From positions 1-51,220 of the forward strand of contig DDVI01000110.1 in assembly GCA_002345205.1 (NCBI GenBank): a DNA stretch of 51,220 nucleotides. The letters run 5' to 3'. Shown piece after piece: positions 33,266 to 40,470 of the stretch (its first letter is position 1; each line of letters opens with the position of its first letter). The translations under genes and the position numbers were made by a program. Source of the stretch: Bdellovibrionaceae bacterium UBA2316. GTDB taxonomy: Bacteria; Bdellovibrionota; Bdellovibrionia; Bdellovibrionales; Bdellovibrionaceae. Below the pieces are notes generated by a model. It had not been told where the DNA came from. It worked only from the letters and a program-made list of their open reading frames with translations, and did no database searches.

Positions 33266-35248
33266 ATGCCTAAATTTAAACTATCTCTAGCCTGCGTACT
33301 GGCGTTCGCTCTATTTAACTGCCAGTCCAAAACGCTTAAGTCAGACGGATCGTCATCGGCGGCTTATTCACAATTTGGAATCGAATCAGTTTCCAAAGAC
33401 GATTTAAAAAAATACGCACCCAAAGACATTAGCGCCGCCATGAAAAACAAACTCGCATTATATATGGATATTCAAACGCCAGCGGGTGGACAACTTCATC
33501 TAAATGGGAAAGACCTTTTTTTTAACTGGCGCATTTCTGGCTACCAGCAAATTTGGAAAATGTCGGGACCAAACAGCTACCCAGTGCAAATGACCGGGGG
33601 AAAAGATTTAACGACATTGATGAGCGTTGCTCCTAATGGACAATTCATCATTTTCCATCGCGATATTGATGGCCAGGAAAATCCCGGCATCTATATCCAA
33701 TCCGTAAATGGTGGTCCGTTGACTAAAATTTTTCATGAACCAAAAGTGCGGGCCGCGTATCAATTCATTACTGACGATTCAAAAGAAATCTACTTTACGT
33801 CTAATCACGAAGACGCACAGAGTTTCTTTGTTTACAAAATAAATATCGAAACAAGAAAAATCGAACCCGTTTCTAAGGAAAAAGGTTACTGGTATGTAAT
33901 GGATCACGAAGGCGATCGTCTTCTTTTGGGATTTGCTAAAACATCATTTGCCAATGATGTTTATGAACTGAACCTTAAAACAAATGAAAAGAAATGGTTA
34001 CTCGGAGAAAAATCTGAAGATCCATTCGATGTTCGTTTCCTACGTGGCAGCAACAAATATATCGTCCGCACAGTTGACAATGACTTCAAAACATTGAAAT
34101 TGTTAGACAACGGAAAATTGAAAAATATTATTAAGGCCGAAAAGCATGACGTCGAAAGCTTTGACTTAAGCGATAAGCGTGACTTCATGGCATATGAATT
34201 AAATAGAGACGGCTACACTGAGCTAAATATCTTCAAAATTACCTCTGAAGGCGCGATTTCTGAATTGAATTATAAAGCTAGCATGCCAGTGAACTTACAA
34301 AAAGCTGACCATTTGCGAATTCAGTTTAATCGCACAAATTCAAAAGTGATTGTGACCTCATCATCAAGTCAAGAGCCACGCAATTTTTATTCTTTAGATT
34401 TGATCACCCGTCAGTGGACTCAGTGGACGAAAACAAATTCACCAGAAGTAAAAACGACTAGCTTCGCAGTGGCTAGCCTAGAGTATTACAAAGCTAAGGA
34501 TGGCACATCGATTCCAATGTTTGTTCGTCGTCCTAAAAAATGTAAAAAAGAACTTTGCCCAGTTATGGTTCAATTCCATGGTGGCCCTGAAGGGCAGAGC
34601 TTTGCTGGTTTCCATCCACTTGGCCAATTAGCGGTGGAAGAAGGGTTTATTTTCGTCGAGCCTAACGTTCGCGGTAGTTCTGGATATGGTCGCGCCTGGT
34701 TACAATCTGATAACGGTCCAAAACGAAAAGAGGTAGTAACAGATATTCAAGACGCCGCTCTTTGGATAAAGAAAAACTGGGCAATTAACGGAGTCGCACC
34801 TAAAGTCGGAATTTTCGGTGGAAGCTACGGTGGCTACTCGACGTTAATGGGTATGACGTACTTTGCAGGCTCTTACGATGCCGGTGTTTCGATTGTGGGT
34901 ATTTCAAATTTAGTATCTTTCCTTCAAAATACGGCACCTTACCGCCGTCACGTACGTGAAACAGAATACGGTTTCTTAAATAAAGATATGGCGAGCTTGA
35001 TTGAACTTTCACCAATCAACTACATCAACAAAATCAACGCGCCACTTATGATTATTCAAGGAGCTAATGATCCCCGTGTTCCCGTTGGTGAAGCAGTTCA
35101 AATTCAGAAGGCTTTAGAAAAAACAAATAAGGTTTCTGAATTAGTTATCTTCCCAGACGAGGGCCACGGATCAGCGAAGAAAGAAAATAAAATTTTAGAG
35201 TGGGGATACGTTTTAGATTACTTTAAAAAACATCTTGGTCGTTTATAA
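33266..35248 (+). CDS. S9-family prolyl oligopeptidase-like lipoprotein
   Basis: This is an exported serine peptidase with a beta-propeller in front of an alpha/beta-hydrolase domain. The signal has a lipobox-like end (AFALFNC, Cys19), so it is probably lipid-anchored. Residues about 60-400 form the propeller (TolB-like repeats, for example MSVAPNGQFIIFHRD). The catalytic domain (about 410-660) has HGGPEGQSF as oxyanion region, Ser520 in GGSYGG, Asp602 in ANDPRVP and His634 in DEGHG: a complete triad in normal order. Length 660 aa is typical. It should cleave short peptides in the envelope, useful for prey protein digestion. Its 3' end overlaps the convergent murU-like gene by 26 bp. Confidence 0.94.
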   Translation: MPKFKLSLACVLAFALFNCQSKTLKSDGSSSAAYSQFGIESVSKDDLKKYAPKDISAAMKNKLALYMDIQTPAGGQLHLNGKDLFFNWRISGYQQIWKMSGPNSYPVQMTGGKDLTTLMSVAPNGQFIIFHRDIDGQENPGIYIQSVNGGPLTKIFHEPKVRAAYQFITDDSKEIYFTSNHEDAQSFFVYKINIETRKIEPVSKEKGYWYVMDHEGDRLLLGFAKTSFANDVYELNLKTNEKKWLLGEKSEDPFDVRFLRGSNKYIVRTVDNDFKTLKLLDNGKLKNIIKAEKHDVESFDLSDKRDFMAYELNRDGYTELNIFKITSEGAISELNYKASMPVNLQKADHLRIQFNRTNSKVIVTSSSSQEPRNFYSLDLITRQWTQWTKTNSPEVKTTSFAVASLEYYKAKDGTSIPMFVRRPKKCKKELCPVMVQFHGGPEGQSFAGFHPLGQLAVEEGFIFVEPNVRGSSGYGRAWLQSDNGPKRKEVVTDIQDAALWIKKNWAINGVAPKVGIFGGSYGGYSTLMGMTYFAGSYDAGVSIVGISNLVSFLQNTAPYRRHVRETEYGFLNKDMASLIELSPINYINKINAPLMIIQGANDPRVPVGEAVQIQKALEKTNKVSELVIFPDEGHGSAKKENKILEWGYVLDYFKKHLGRL

Positions 35249-36215
35249 TCATCGTATTTTCCAATTGGTCCACGTTCTGAATTTGCACACGTGGGCCAAT
35301 AATACAATTCTTCAGGCGACAGCCTTTTTTAAGCTTCACGCCCTCGCCAAGCACATTATATCCCATCAAAACTTCAAAATCGAAATCCAGCTTCTTATCG
35401 GCTAAAATCACACGATTTTTCATCTGAACAAATTCGGTATTTGGCGAACGCCACCGAATGACACTCATTAAATATTTTGACTCCGCAGTTTTTGAAGCCA
35501 GCATATCCATGCATCTATGTGTTGCTATTTTAAAATCCACCTCATTACCCGTTTCAAACCAAGTACAAGGAAACGGAAACACATCCGCCTTGTGTCCATC
35601 TTTAATTGCATCGGTCAGGGCATCATACAATATATTGGATTCACCCGGTCTAATGTAATTAAAAATTTTTTCAGAAAAAATCGTCACGCCAATATAGTGA
35701 AATCCCTTTACAGACGAGGCAATTTTTTCTTTTCCAAAACCTAATACTCTATTTGAAGCATCCACCCAGGCACCACCGAATTTAGTTCCCACTTCGGGGT
35801 GCTCGATCACAAGCAAAGTCGCGATGGCGCCGCTGGCTTTGTGATGTTGTACAGCGTGTCTAATTTGATCATTAGATTTAGGGATAATGACTTCATCGCC
35901 ATTCATCAAAATAAAATCGCCCTCGGCCTGGAAATACGCTTTAGCGTGACCAATCCCACCGCCACTGCCAAGCAAAGTATCTTCGTCAGAAAAATAAATG
36001 GGATAAGTGTGCTTAAATGATTTAACAGTCGATTTTAATTTACTGGGTAAATGAAACGTATTCATCACCACTTTTTTTATGCTCAGTTCATTTAAGAAAA
36101 ACAATGAATAGGCATACAAGGGAACATTCAAAAATGAAATCGCCGGTTTTGGCATAAACGTAGTATGAGGTCGCAGCCGAGTTCCTTCACCGGCCGTTAG
36201 CATCATTACATTCAT
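35223..36215 (-). CDS. murU: Nucleotidyltransferase, MurU-like (MurNAc-1-phosphate uridylyltransferase)
   Basis: The enzyme family links a nucleotide to a sugar 1-phosphate. The signature AGEGTRLRPHTTFMPKP (8-24) matches GxGxRxxPxTxxxPK exactly; the DGD-like metal site reads LMNGDE (about 98-103), and GSGGGIGHA fits the base-binding region. The C-terminal 60 residues show left-handed beta-helix-like repeats (RLKNCIIGPRVQI), longer than in Pseudomonas MurU (about 225 aa). The gene overlaps the upstream amgK-like gene by 4 bp, and the amgK-murU pair is the known MurNAc recycling route that bypasses the fosfomycin-sensitive step. The MurU name rests mainly on this pairing; a mannose- or glucose-1-phosphate enzyme is possible. 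Confidence 0.75.
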   Translation of the reverse strand: MNVMMLTAGEGTRLRPHTTFMPKPAISFLNVPLYAYSLFFLNELSIKKVVMNTFHLPSKLKSTVKSFKHTYPIYFSDEDTLLGSGGGIGHAKAYFQAEGDFILMNGDEVIIPKSNDQIRHAVQHHKASGAIATLLVIEHPEVGTKFGGAWVDASNRVLGFGKEKIASSVKGFHYIGVTIFSEKIFNYIRPGESNILYDALTDAIKDGHKADVFPFPCTWFETGNEVDFKIATHRCMDMLASKTAESKYLMSVIRWRSPNTEFVQMKNRVILADKKLDFDFEVLMGYNVLGEGVKLKKGCRLKNCIIGPRVQIQNVDQLENTMIINDQDVF

Positions 36216-37228
36216 AACGTCTCGTAATTTTTCTCAAGCGCGCCGGAATCGACAATCAGATTCGTAAACGTTTTATATTCAGGAAACCCCGCTAAACTTT
36301 TAATTACTTTTTTCAACGTCGGCGTTAAGTACTTCAAATAACGACGATCTTCCCTTTGATGGAAGAAGCTCGCAAAGCTACCGCATGCTTTAAAGCAGCG
36401 CTGGATGGACTGAAGTTCATAAATATGATTGAAGTGATCTTTCTCAAACGTTTTTTTGTAGTCCTTTGCACGATCAAAATAGTAACTAAGAATTCTTTGG
36501 CCATATTCATCCGAGATATCAACATACGAATCTTTAATTAAACTCACAAGATCGTACTGAACTGGCCCCATACGCGCATCCTGGAAATCAATCACGCACA
36601 TTTTATCAAACTTAATCATCAAGTTTCTAGAATGGTAATCTCGGTGGGAAATATATTTAGGCTCTTTATGTAAAATGTCAGAAATTTTAGTGAAAATGCC
36701 TACCATTTCTGATTCTACTTTTGGTGAAAGATCAAAACCAAGAACTCCTTTTATCAAGTTGTCTTTGCCGTAGTTCATTTCCCAAACGAATTTTTCAGTA
36801 TTGAATTCGATATCAAATGCCGTGCATGGTTTTTTCAATGCCGACGCCGCAAAGTGAATTTTAATAATTTCATCAATGGCAAGTTTATAGTACTCAAATG
36901 ATTTTTCAGATTCACGTTGTTCCCAATATTTTCGCTCTAATGTTAGATCCCCTAGGTCTTCTAACAATACCAAGCCATCGGTTGCGGACATATCCACAAT
37001 GTTAGGCACATGAACACCAGCCTCCGCGAAATGATTAAGCACGCTAATGAAAGGATATTTTTCGGGTTGAAACGGATCCCATTTCATTAACACCAAAGAT
37101 TGATTATCAACTGCGACTCGGTAGTACTTTCTAGTTGAAGCGTCGCCCGCTAACTGAATGACTTTAAAATCTGATTTCTTCAGAGACTTTTCTAAAAAAA
37201 ATTGCACGCTTTCATCCTTGATTAACAA
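36212..37228 (-). CDS. amgK: Aminoglycoside-phosphotransferase-fold sugar kinase, AmgK-like (TTG start)
   Basis: AmgK phosphorylates MurNAc and GlcNAc at the anomeric carbon. Motifs: LAGDASTRKYYRV (26-38), like GDASFRRYFR of AmgK; ILHKEPKYISHRDYHSRNLM, with catalytic HRDYHSRN (195-202); and VIDFQDARMGPVQYDLVSL, with metal-binding DFQD (214-217) and the GP-YDL ending typical of AmgK. Length 338 aa is normal. The start is TTG at 37228, supported by GGAG 7 bases upstream; a GTG at codon 8 is the only near alternative. It is coupled to murU by ATGA. A strong promoter and a 58-nt leader with two competing hairpins precede it, suggesting control of translation. Product sugars come from prey or own wall turnover. 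Confidence 0.86.
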   Translation of the reverse strand: MLIKDESVQFFLEKSLKKSDFKVIQLAGDASTRKYYRVAVDNQSLVLMKWDPFQPEKYPFISVLNHFAEAGVHVPNIVDMSATDGLVLLEDLGDLTLERKYWEQRESEKSFEYYKLAIDEIIKIHFAASALKKPCTAFDIEFNTEKFVWEMNYGKDNLIKGVLGFDLSPKVESEMVGIFTKISDILHKEPKYISHRDYHSRNLMIKFDKMCVIDFQDARMGPVQYDLVSLIKDSYVDISDEYGQRILSYYFDRAKDYKKTFEKDHFNHIYELQSIQRCFKACGSFASFFHQREDRRYLKYLTPTLKKVIKSLAGFPEYKTFTNLIVDSGALEKNYETL

Positions 37229-37286
37229 TTGAGTACTCCAAATCTGAGCCTAGATTTTGGTCCAGCAACGTACCAGACCAATGCAC
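37229..37286 (-). promoter_or_regulatory. Candidate switch leader of amgK-murU (two exclusive hairpins)
   Basis: Hairpin 1 (first to be made) pairs 37276-37281 with 37257-37262 (TTGGTC/GACCAA, 6 bp). Hairpin 2 pairs 37252-37260 with 37238-37245 (8 bp, one bulge). They share 37257-37260, so they cannot form together. Hairpin 2 takes up two G of the Shine-Dalgarno sequence GGAG (37236-37239). The expected RNA start, near 37286, lies just before hairpin 1. This is the layout of a translational riboswitch or attenuator, but no known class is recognised. Confidence 0.5.
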
Positions 37287-37292
37287 TCTATT

Positions 37293-37322
37293 ATTATCAA
37301 AAATATTACTCGCGTGTGTCAA
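37293..37322 (-). promoter_or_regulatory. Sigma-70 promoter of amgK-murU
   Basis: On the minus strand: TTGACA (37322-37317, perfect -35), 18 bp, GATAAT (37298-37293). It lies 65 bp upstream of the TTG start and directly before the hairpin leader. Confidence 0.7.
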
Positions 37323-37344
37323 CGTTTGAGTCGACAGACTCTAC

Positions 37345-38166
37345 TTAAGCTTCGAAAAATAAAATTTCTACGGCTTCTTTTAGTTTAGCATATGTGAGTG
37401 GCGCTTTGTTTACTTCAAATGTCTGCTCATTCATGACTAATAGCATTTCACTTGAAATAGCTGGATGGGTTGCCAATTCAGCTATTTCGGACTTGCTGCC
37501 AACAATAATTAAAGGTTCATCACTGCTACCTGAGTCTGATTGTGCTTTATAGGTCGAAATGAGTTTTTGTTCTTCTAGTGACAGCGCTAAAACATCCTCG
37601 ACAAACACTGTGATGTTACCAAGGCTCTTAATGCTATCTAGTGATTTAAATTCATTCTTAACATTTTCATATGGCAAAAAAGCCCAGCGTTTGTCAATTT
37701 CATGAATCTGATGAGCCACCTTAAAGACGATTTCTTTGATGCCATTCAAATGGATAACATGGGAAATGATATTGGATTTTTCAGATGTCGATTGCACTTG
37801 GCGAATACCAAAATCGTCAATCGTTCCTTCAGTCTGGTTTGTAGCACCCGCTGCTTTCAAATTGTTTTCATGTAAAGTCTGAAACTGTGAGTAAAACACA
37901 GGAATCAAAGTCATCTTCACCAATGTTGAAATTGAATTGATATTTCTATCATCAATTTCTTTCGCATCAGGTACGATGGCCGTTCCTAGATAAGTTTCAT
38001 CTTGGAAGATTGGAATCACCAAGTCAGCGTTTTTGAAAAAGAAATCAGAGTCAGGCCCAACTGACTGCAAGTCAGTGAGCCTGCTGATTTCTAACCCCTT
38101 ACCGAATCGATTCTTAAGAATCGATTTTAGCTTATTAATAGATGATTGATCATCTATTCTCATCAT
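37345..38166 (-). CDS. Degenerate NtrC-like protein without P-loop or DNA-binding domain
   Basis: No family is certain, but the protein aligns by eye with sigma-54 activators. The N-terminal part (about 25-95) looks like a GAF-type sensor (LVIPIFQDETYLGTAIV). After that, HLNGIKEIVFKVAHQIHEI (139-157) matches the Walker A region GENGTGKELIAKSIHYHS of the neighbour at 38640, minus the glycine loop and Lys. ITVFVEDVLALSLEEQKL (185-202) matches GTLFLDEVGDISPSMQVKL, the Walker B region. ISSEMLLVMNEQTFEV fits FREDLYYRLNIINLRV. The GAFTGA loop and the C-terminal HTH are missing. It should not hydrolyse ATP or bind DNA; a partner or inhibitor role is inferred. GGGGA precedes the ATG. Confidence 0.65.
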   Translation of the reverse strand: MMRIDDQSSINKLKSILKNRFGKGLEISRLTDLQSVGPDSDFFFKNADLVIPIFQDETYLGTAIVPDAKEIDDRNINSISTLVKMTLIPVFYSQFQTLHENNLKAAGATNQTEGTIDDFGIRQVQSTSEKSNIISHVIHLNGIKEIVFKVAHQIHEIDKRWAFLPYENVKNEFKSLDSIKSLGNITVFVEDVLALSLEEQKLISTYKAQSDSGSSDEPLIIVGSKSEIAELATHPAISSEMLLVMNEQTFEVNKAPLTYAKLKEAVEILFFEA

Positions 38167-38590
38167 AACATCCCCTATACCGAAACCTGAACAACCTTTA
38201 CCCGCCAGGATTTCGACCCCAAAATTTTTAAGACCTCACCAAAGAAGTCATCCACTGTTATAGTTCCTTTACAAGTCTTATGCCGTTGATCGTCACATTA
38301 ACGATGAAAATTTTGGAATACGAAAAGGTTAAATAAGTACCTTATTTCTGTGCGGTTTTGCGGTAGAAAAAAAGTCCTGTAAACGGATTAGACGAAATCA
38401 CTAGTGAAACACCGCTTTAAAAATTGATAAATTTTAGAACTATTACGAAAAATTTTCTATTAATAATCAAATTTTTGAGGGACGTAGGGGCGGCAGTCCC
38501 CACTATTGGAAGTATGGTAATGGCCGTATGCTTGACTCACACTGCAGATCTTGATTTCTGCGCTGTTTACCCGACACCTTAAAAATAAAA
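38167..38590. other. 424-bp non-coding stretch, candidate plus-strand small RNA at about 38470-38625
   Basis: No convincing ORF is seen. The part next to 38166 holds the ribosome site (GGGGA) of the minus-strand gene. On the plus strand, GGGGCGGCAGTCCCC (38498-38512 approx.) and GCAGATCTTGATTTCTGC (38555-38572 approx.) are hairpins, and the region runs into a terminator with T-run on the plus strand at 38609-38624. A plus-strand terminator with no plus-strand gene before it hints at a small RNA. No clear promoter is seen. Confidence 0.3.
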
Positions 38591-38625
38591 AAACCCCGAC
38601 ACTTCTGACGGGGTTTCTTTTTTTT
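38591..38625. terminator. Bidirectional intrinsic terminator
   Basis: AAACCCCG (38591-38598) pairs with CGGGGTTT (38609-38616) around a 10-nt loop. T-runs follow on both strands. On the minus strand it ends the sigma-54 activator gene, whose stop is at 38640. Confidence 0.9.
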
Positions 38626-38639
38626 GATTTTCTATTAAA

Positions 38640-40211
38640 TTACGCTCGAGCAATTTTACGTTTATCTAAGCCGTATTGCTGAACTTTATCGATCAAGTTC
38701 GCACGACTGATACCAAGCTCTTTCGCTAATTTCGATTTGTTCCATCCGGTTCTACGTAAACCTTCACGGATCATTTCGCGTTCAAGCTCTTGGATGGCGT
38801 CTTTCAAGCGACCCTGCAAGCGAGCACCTTGAACTTTGTTAGTTTCAGACGCTTCTAAAATTTTTGGAGATAATAATTCTGCCGTGATTTTAGTTTCAGC
38901 ACCCGATAATACGTACACGCGTTCGATTTCATTTTGTAATTCACGAACGTTACCTGGCCATGCATAGTCATATAGTTTTTCTAACGCACGGTTAGTTAAA
39001 ACTTTAGCCACGCCACCAGCGTGTTTCTGTTCAGATACCTTTTTCATGAAATAATCTACCAAGTAAGGAATATCTTCTTTACGTTCTCTCATCGGAGGTA
39101 CACGCAAGTTGATGATATTTAAACGGTAGTACAAGTCTTCACGGAATGTACCTGCATCGATCATCTCTTTTAAGTTTTTGTTAGTTGCAGCGATGATACG
39201 TACGTCGACTTTTTTAGTTTCGGTCGAACCCACCGGCATAAATGTGCCTTCTTGAAGTACGCGAAGTAATTTCACCTGCATTGACGGAGAAATATCACCC
39301 ACCTCATCCAGGAACAATGTGCCTTTATCCGCAGTTTCAAAAAGACCTTTTCTGTCTTTTACTGAACCTGTATACGCGCCTCTCATGGCACCGAACAATT
39401 CAGCTTCTAACAAGTTGTCATTGATCGCTGTAAAGTTCTGGGCAACAAACGCTTTATCTTTTCTTACTGAATGGTAGTGGATTGATTTTGCAATCAATTC
39501 CTTACCTGTACCGTTCTCCCCTTGGATAAGAACCGTTGTTTCAGAGCCTTTAATTTTATCAAGCAAGTTGTATAGCTCTTGCATTGGTTTAGATTTACCA
39601 ATCATTGAGTCATAGCGGAAACGCTTACCTAATTCGTTGTTCAATTCACGAATACGGTCATCGCGTTTAGTGATTTCCAAATGAAGAGTTACGATCTCTT
39701 GTGCCACTAGTTCACAAAGTTCGCTGAAGTGTGCTCTCTCATGGTCATCTAAATATTTTAATCTAGAAACCAATTTTTCAATATAGTCAGCCGGAACGCC
39801 AAACGCCGCTAGACGCTCACGCACTTCTGGTAAACGCTGAGTTACTTGATCGTCTTTAAAATAACCGACACCAACAACCGTACCCACGCAATCGTTTTCG
39901 ATCATGATTGGGAATACACCCACATCAAAACCAGTCATGTCCCATTTTTTTAATGAGTATTTATTATTAGATGTTTTCAAATCATCTAATGTTTTTGTGA
40001 CAACTTCACTTAGGCTGGCTTTACCTGATTCTTTTTCAACTAAGTAACCAATGCCCGGATTATGAAATACTGTCTTAGTATTTTCCAAACCTTTGATTTC
40101 TCCGCGTTCATCAGTGAATACCACATCGATATTCCACCATGAATTTAAAATTTGCTTTAATTTTTTGATCACGTGAATGTGTTCAAATTCATTCCAGTTA
40201 ATCATCGACAT
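38640..40211 (-). CDS. Sigma-54 dependent activator with PocR-like sensor domain
   Basis: The protein activates sigma-54 RNA polymerase from upstream sites using ATP. The N-terminal 180 residues look like a PocR-type ligand-sensing domain (WWNIDVVFTDERG, GTVVGVGYF). The AAA+ domain has Walker A GENGTGKE (231-238), GAYTGS in place of the sigma-contacting GAFTGA (278-283), Walker B GTLFLDEVGD (297-306), and arginine finger region FREDLYYRLN (357-366). The C-terminal Fis-type HTH is RRTGWNKSKLAKELGISRANL (about 490-510). Tyr and Ser in the GAFTGA loop are conservative. Length 523 aa is normal. It is transcribed alone, with its own terminator. The sensed ligand is unknown. Confidence 0.92.
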   Translation of the reverse strand: MSMINWNEFEHIHVIKKLKQILNSWWNIDVVFTDERGEIKGLENTKTVFHNPGIGYLVEKESGKASLSEVVTKTLDDLKTSNNKYSLKKWDMTGFDVGVFPIMIENDCVGTVVGVGYFKDDQVTQRLPEVRERLAAFGVPADYIEKLVSRLKYLDDHERAHFSELCELVAQEIVTLHLEITKRDDRIRELNNELGKRFRYDSMIGKSKPMQELYNLLDKIKGSETTVLIQGENGTGKELIAKSIHYHSVRKDKAFVAQNFTAINDNLLEAELFGAMRGAYTGSVKDRKGLFETADKGTLFLDEVGDISPSMQVKLLRVLQEGTFMPVGSTETKKVDVRIIAATNKNLKEMIDAGTFREDLYYRLNIINLRVPPMRERKEDIPYLVDYFMKKVSEQKHAGGVAKVLTNRALEKLYDYAWPGNVRELQNEIERVYVLSGAETKITAELLSPKILEASETNKVQGARLQGRLKDAIQELEREMIREGLRRTGWNKSKLAKELGISRANLIDKVQQYGLDKRKIARA

Positions 40212-40288
40212 AACGACTCCTTCGATGGAGCTTTTAAGGCTCCTGTATAATTACAAGTCATCTATCGTCTAATTTGTTTACAAACTTA

Positions 40289-40318
40289 ATAGTGGACCCA
40301 AAAAAATTCTATAGTGGA
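40289..40318. repeat. Direct repeat ATAGTGGA, two copies 22 bp apart
   Basis: ATAGTGGA stands at 40289-40296 and 40311-40318 in the region between the divergent sigma-54 activator and TonB-like genes. The 22-bp period puts both on one face of the DNA, so they could be regulator half-sites. TATAGT at 40310-40315 also resembles a -10 box. Chance cannot be excluded. Confidence 0.3.
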
Positions 40319-40335
40319 TAAATTCGATCTGAGGT

Positions 40336-40449
40336 TAAGTGCCTAGACCTTTGTCTAAGATGTATGAGTATCGTTTAAGGTTACAGACTTGAAAATTCTT
40401 CAGTGAAATTTTCATCAAGTGGCATGTATTAGATCTGCTAAGGCACTTA
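40336..40449 (+). promoter_or_regulatory. Structured leader RNA before the TonB-like gene
   Basis: An 11-bp outer stem with one bulged A joins 40336-40346 (TAAGTGCCTAG) and 40438-40449 (CTAAGGCACTTA), 91 nt apart. Inside, ACTT/AAGT with GAAAATT/AAATTTTC (40387-40397 with 40407-40420) gives a long hairpin, and TAGAC/GTCTA (40344-40357) can form a short one that competes with the top of the outer stem. The start codon is 21 bp downstream. This is a multi-stem arrangement seen in riboswitches; no known class is recognised. Confidence 0.45.
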
Positions 40450-40470
40450 TTTTGATGAGTATTTTCCATT

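Noticed and set aside
40419..40438. Sigma-54 promoter before the TonB-like gene (TGGCATG ... CTGC)
   Set aside because: The GG-to-GC distance is 14 bp rather than the required 10 bp.
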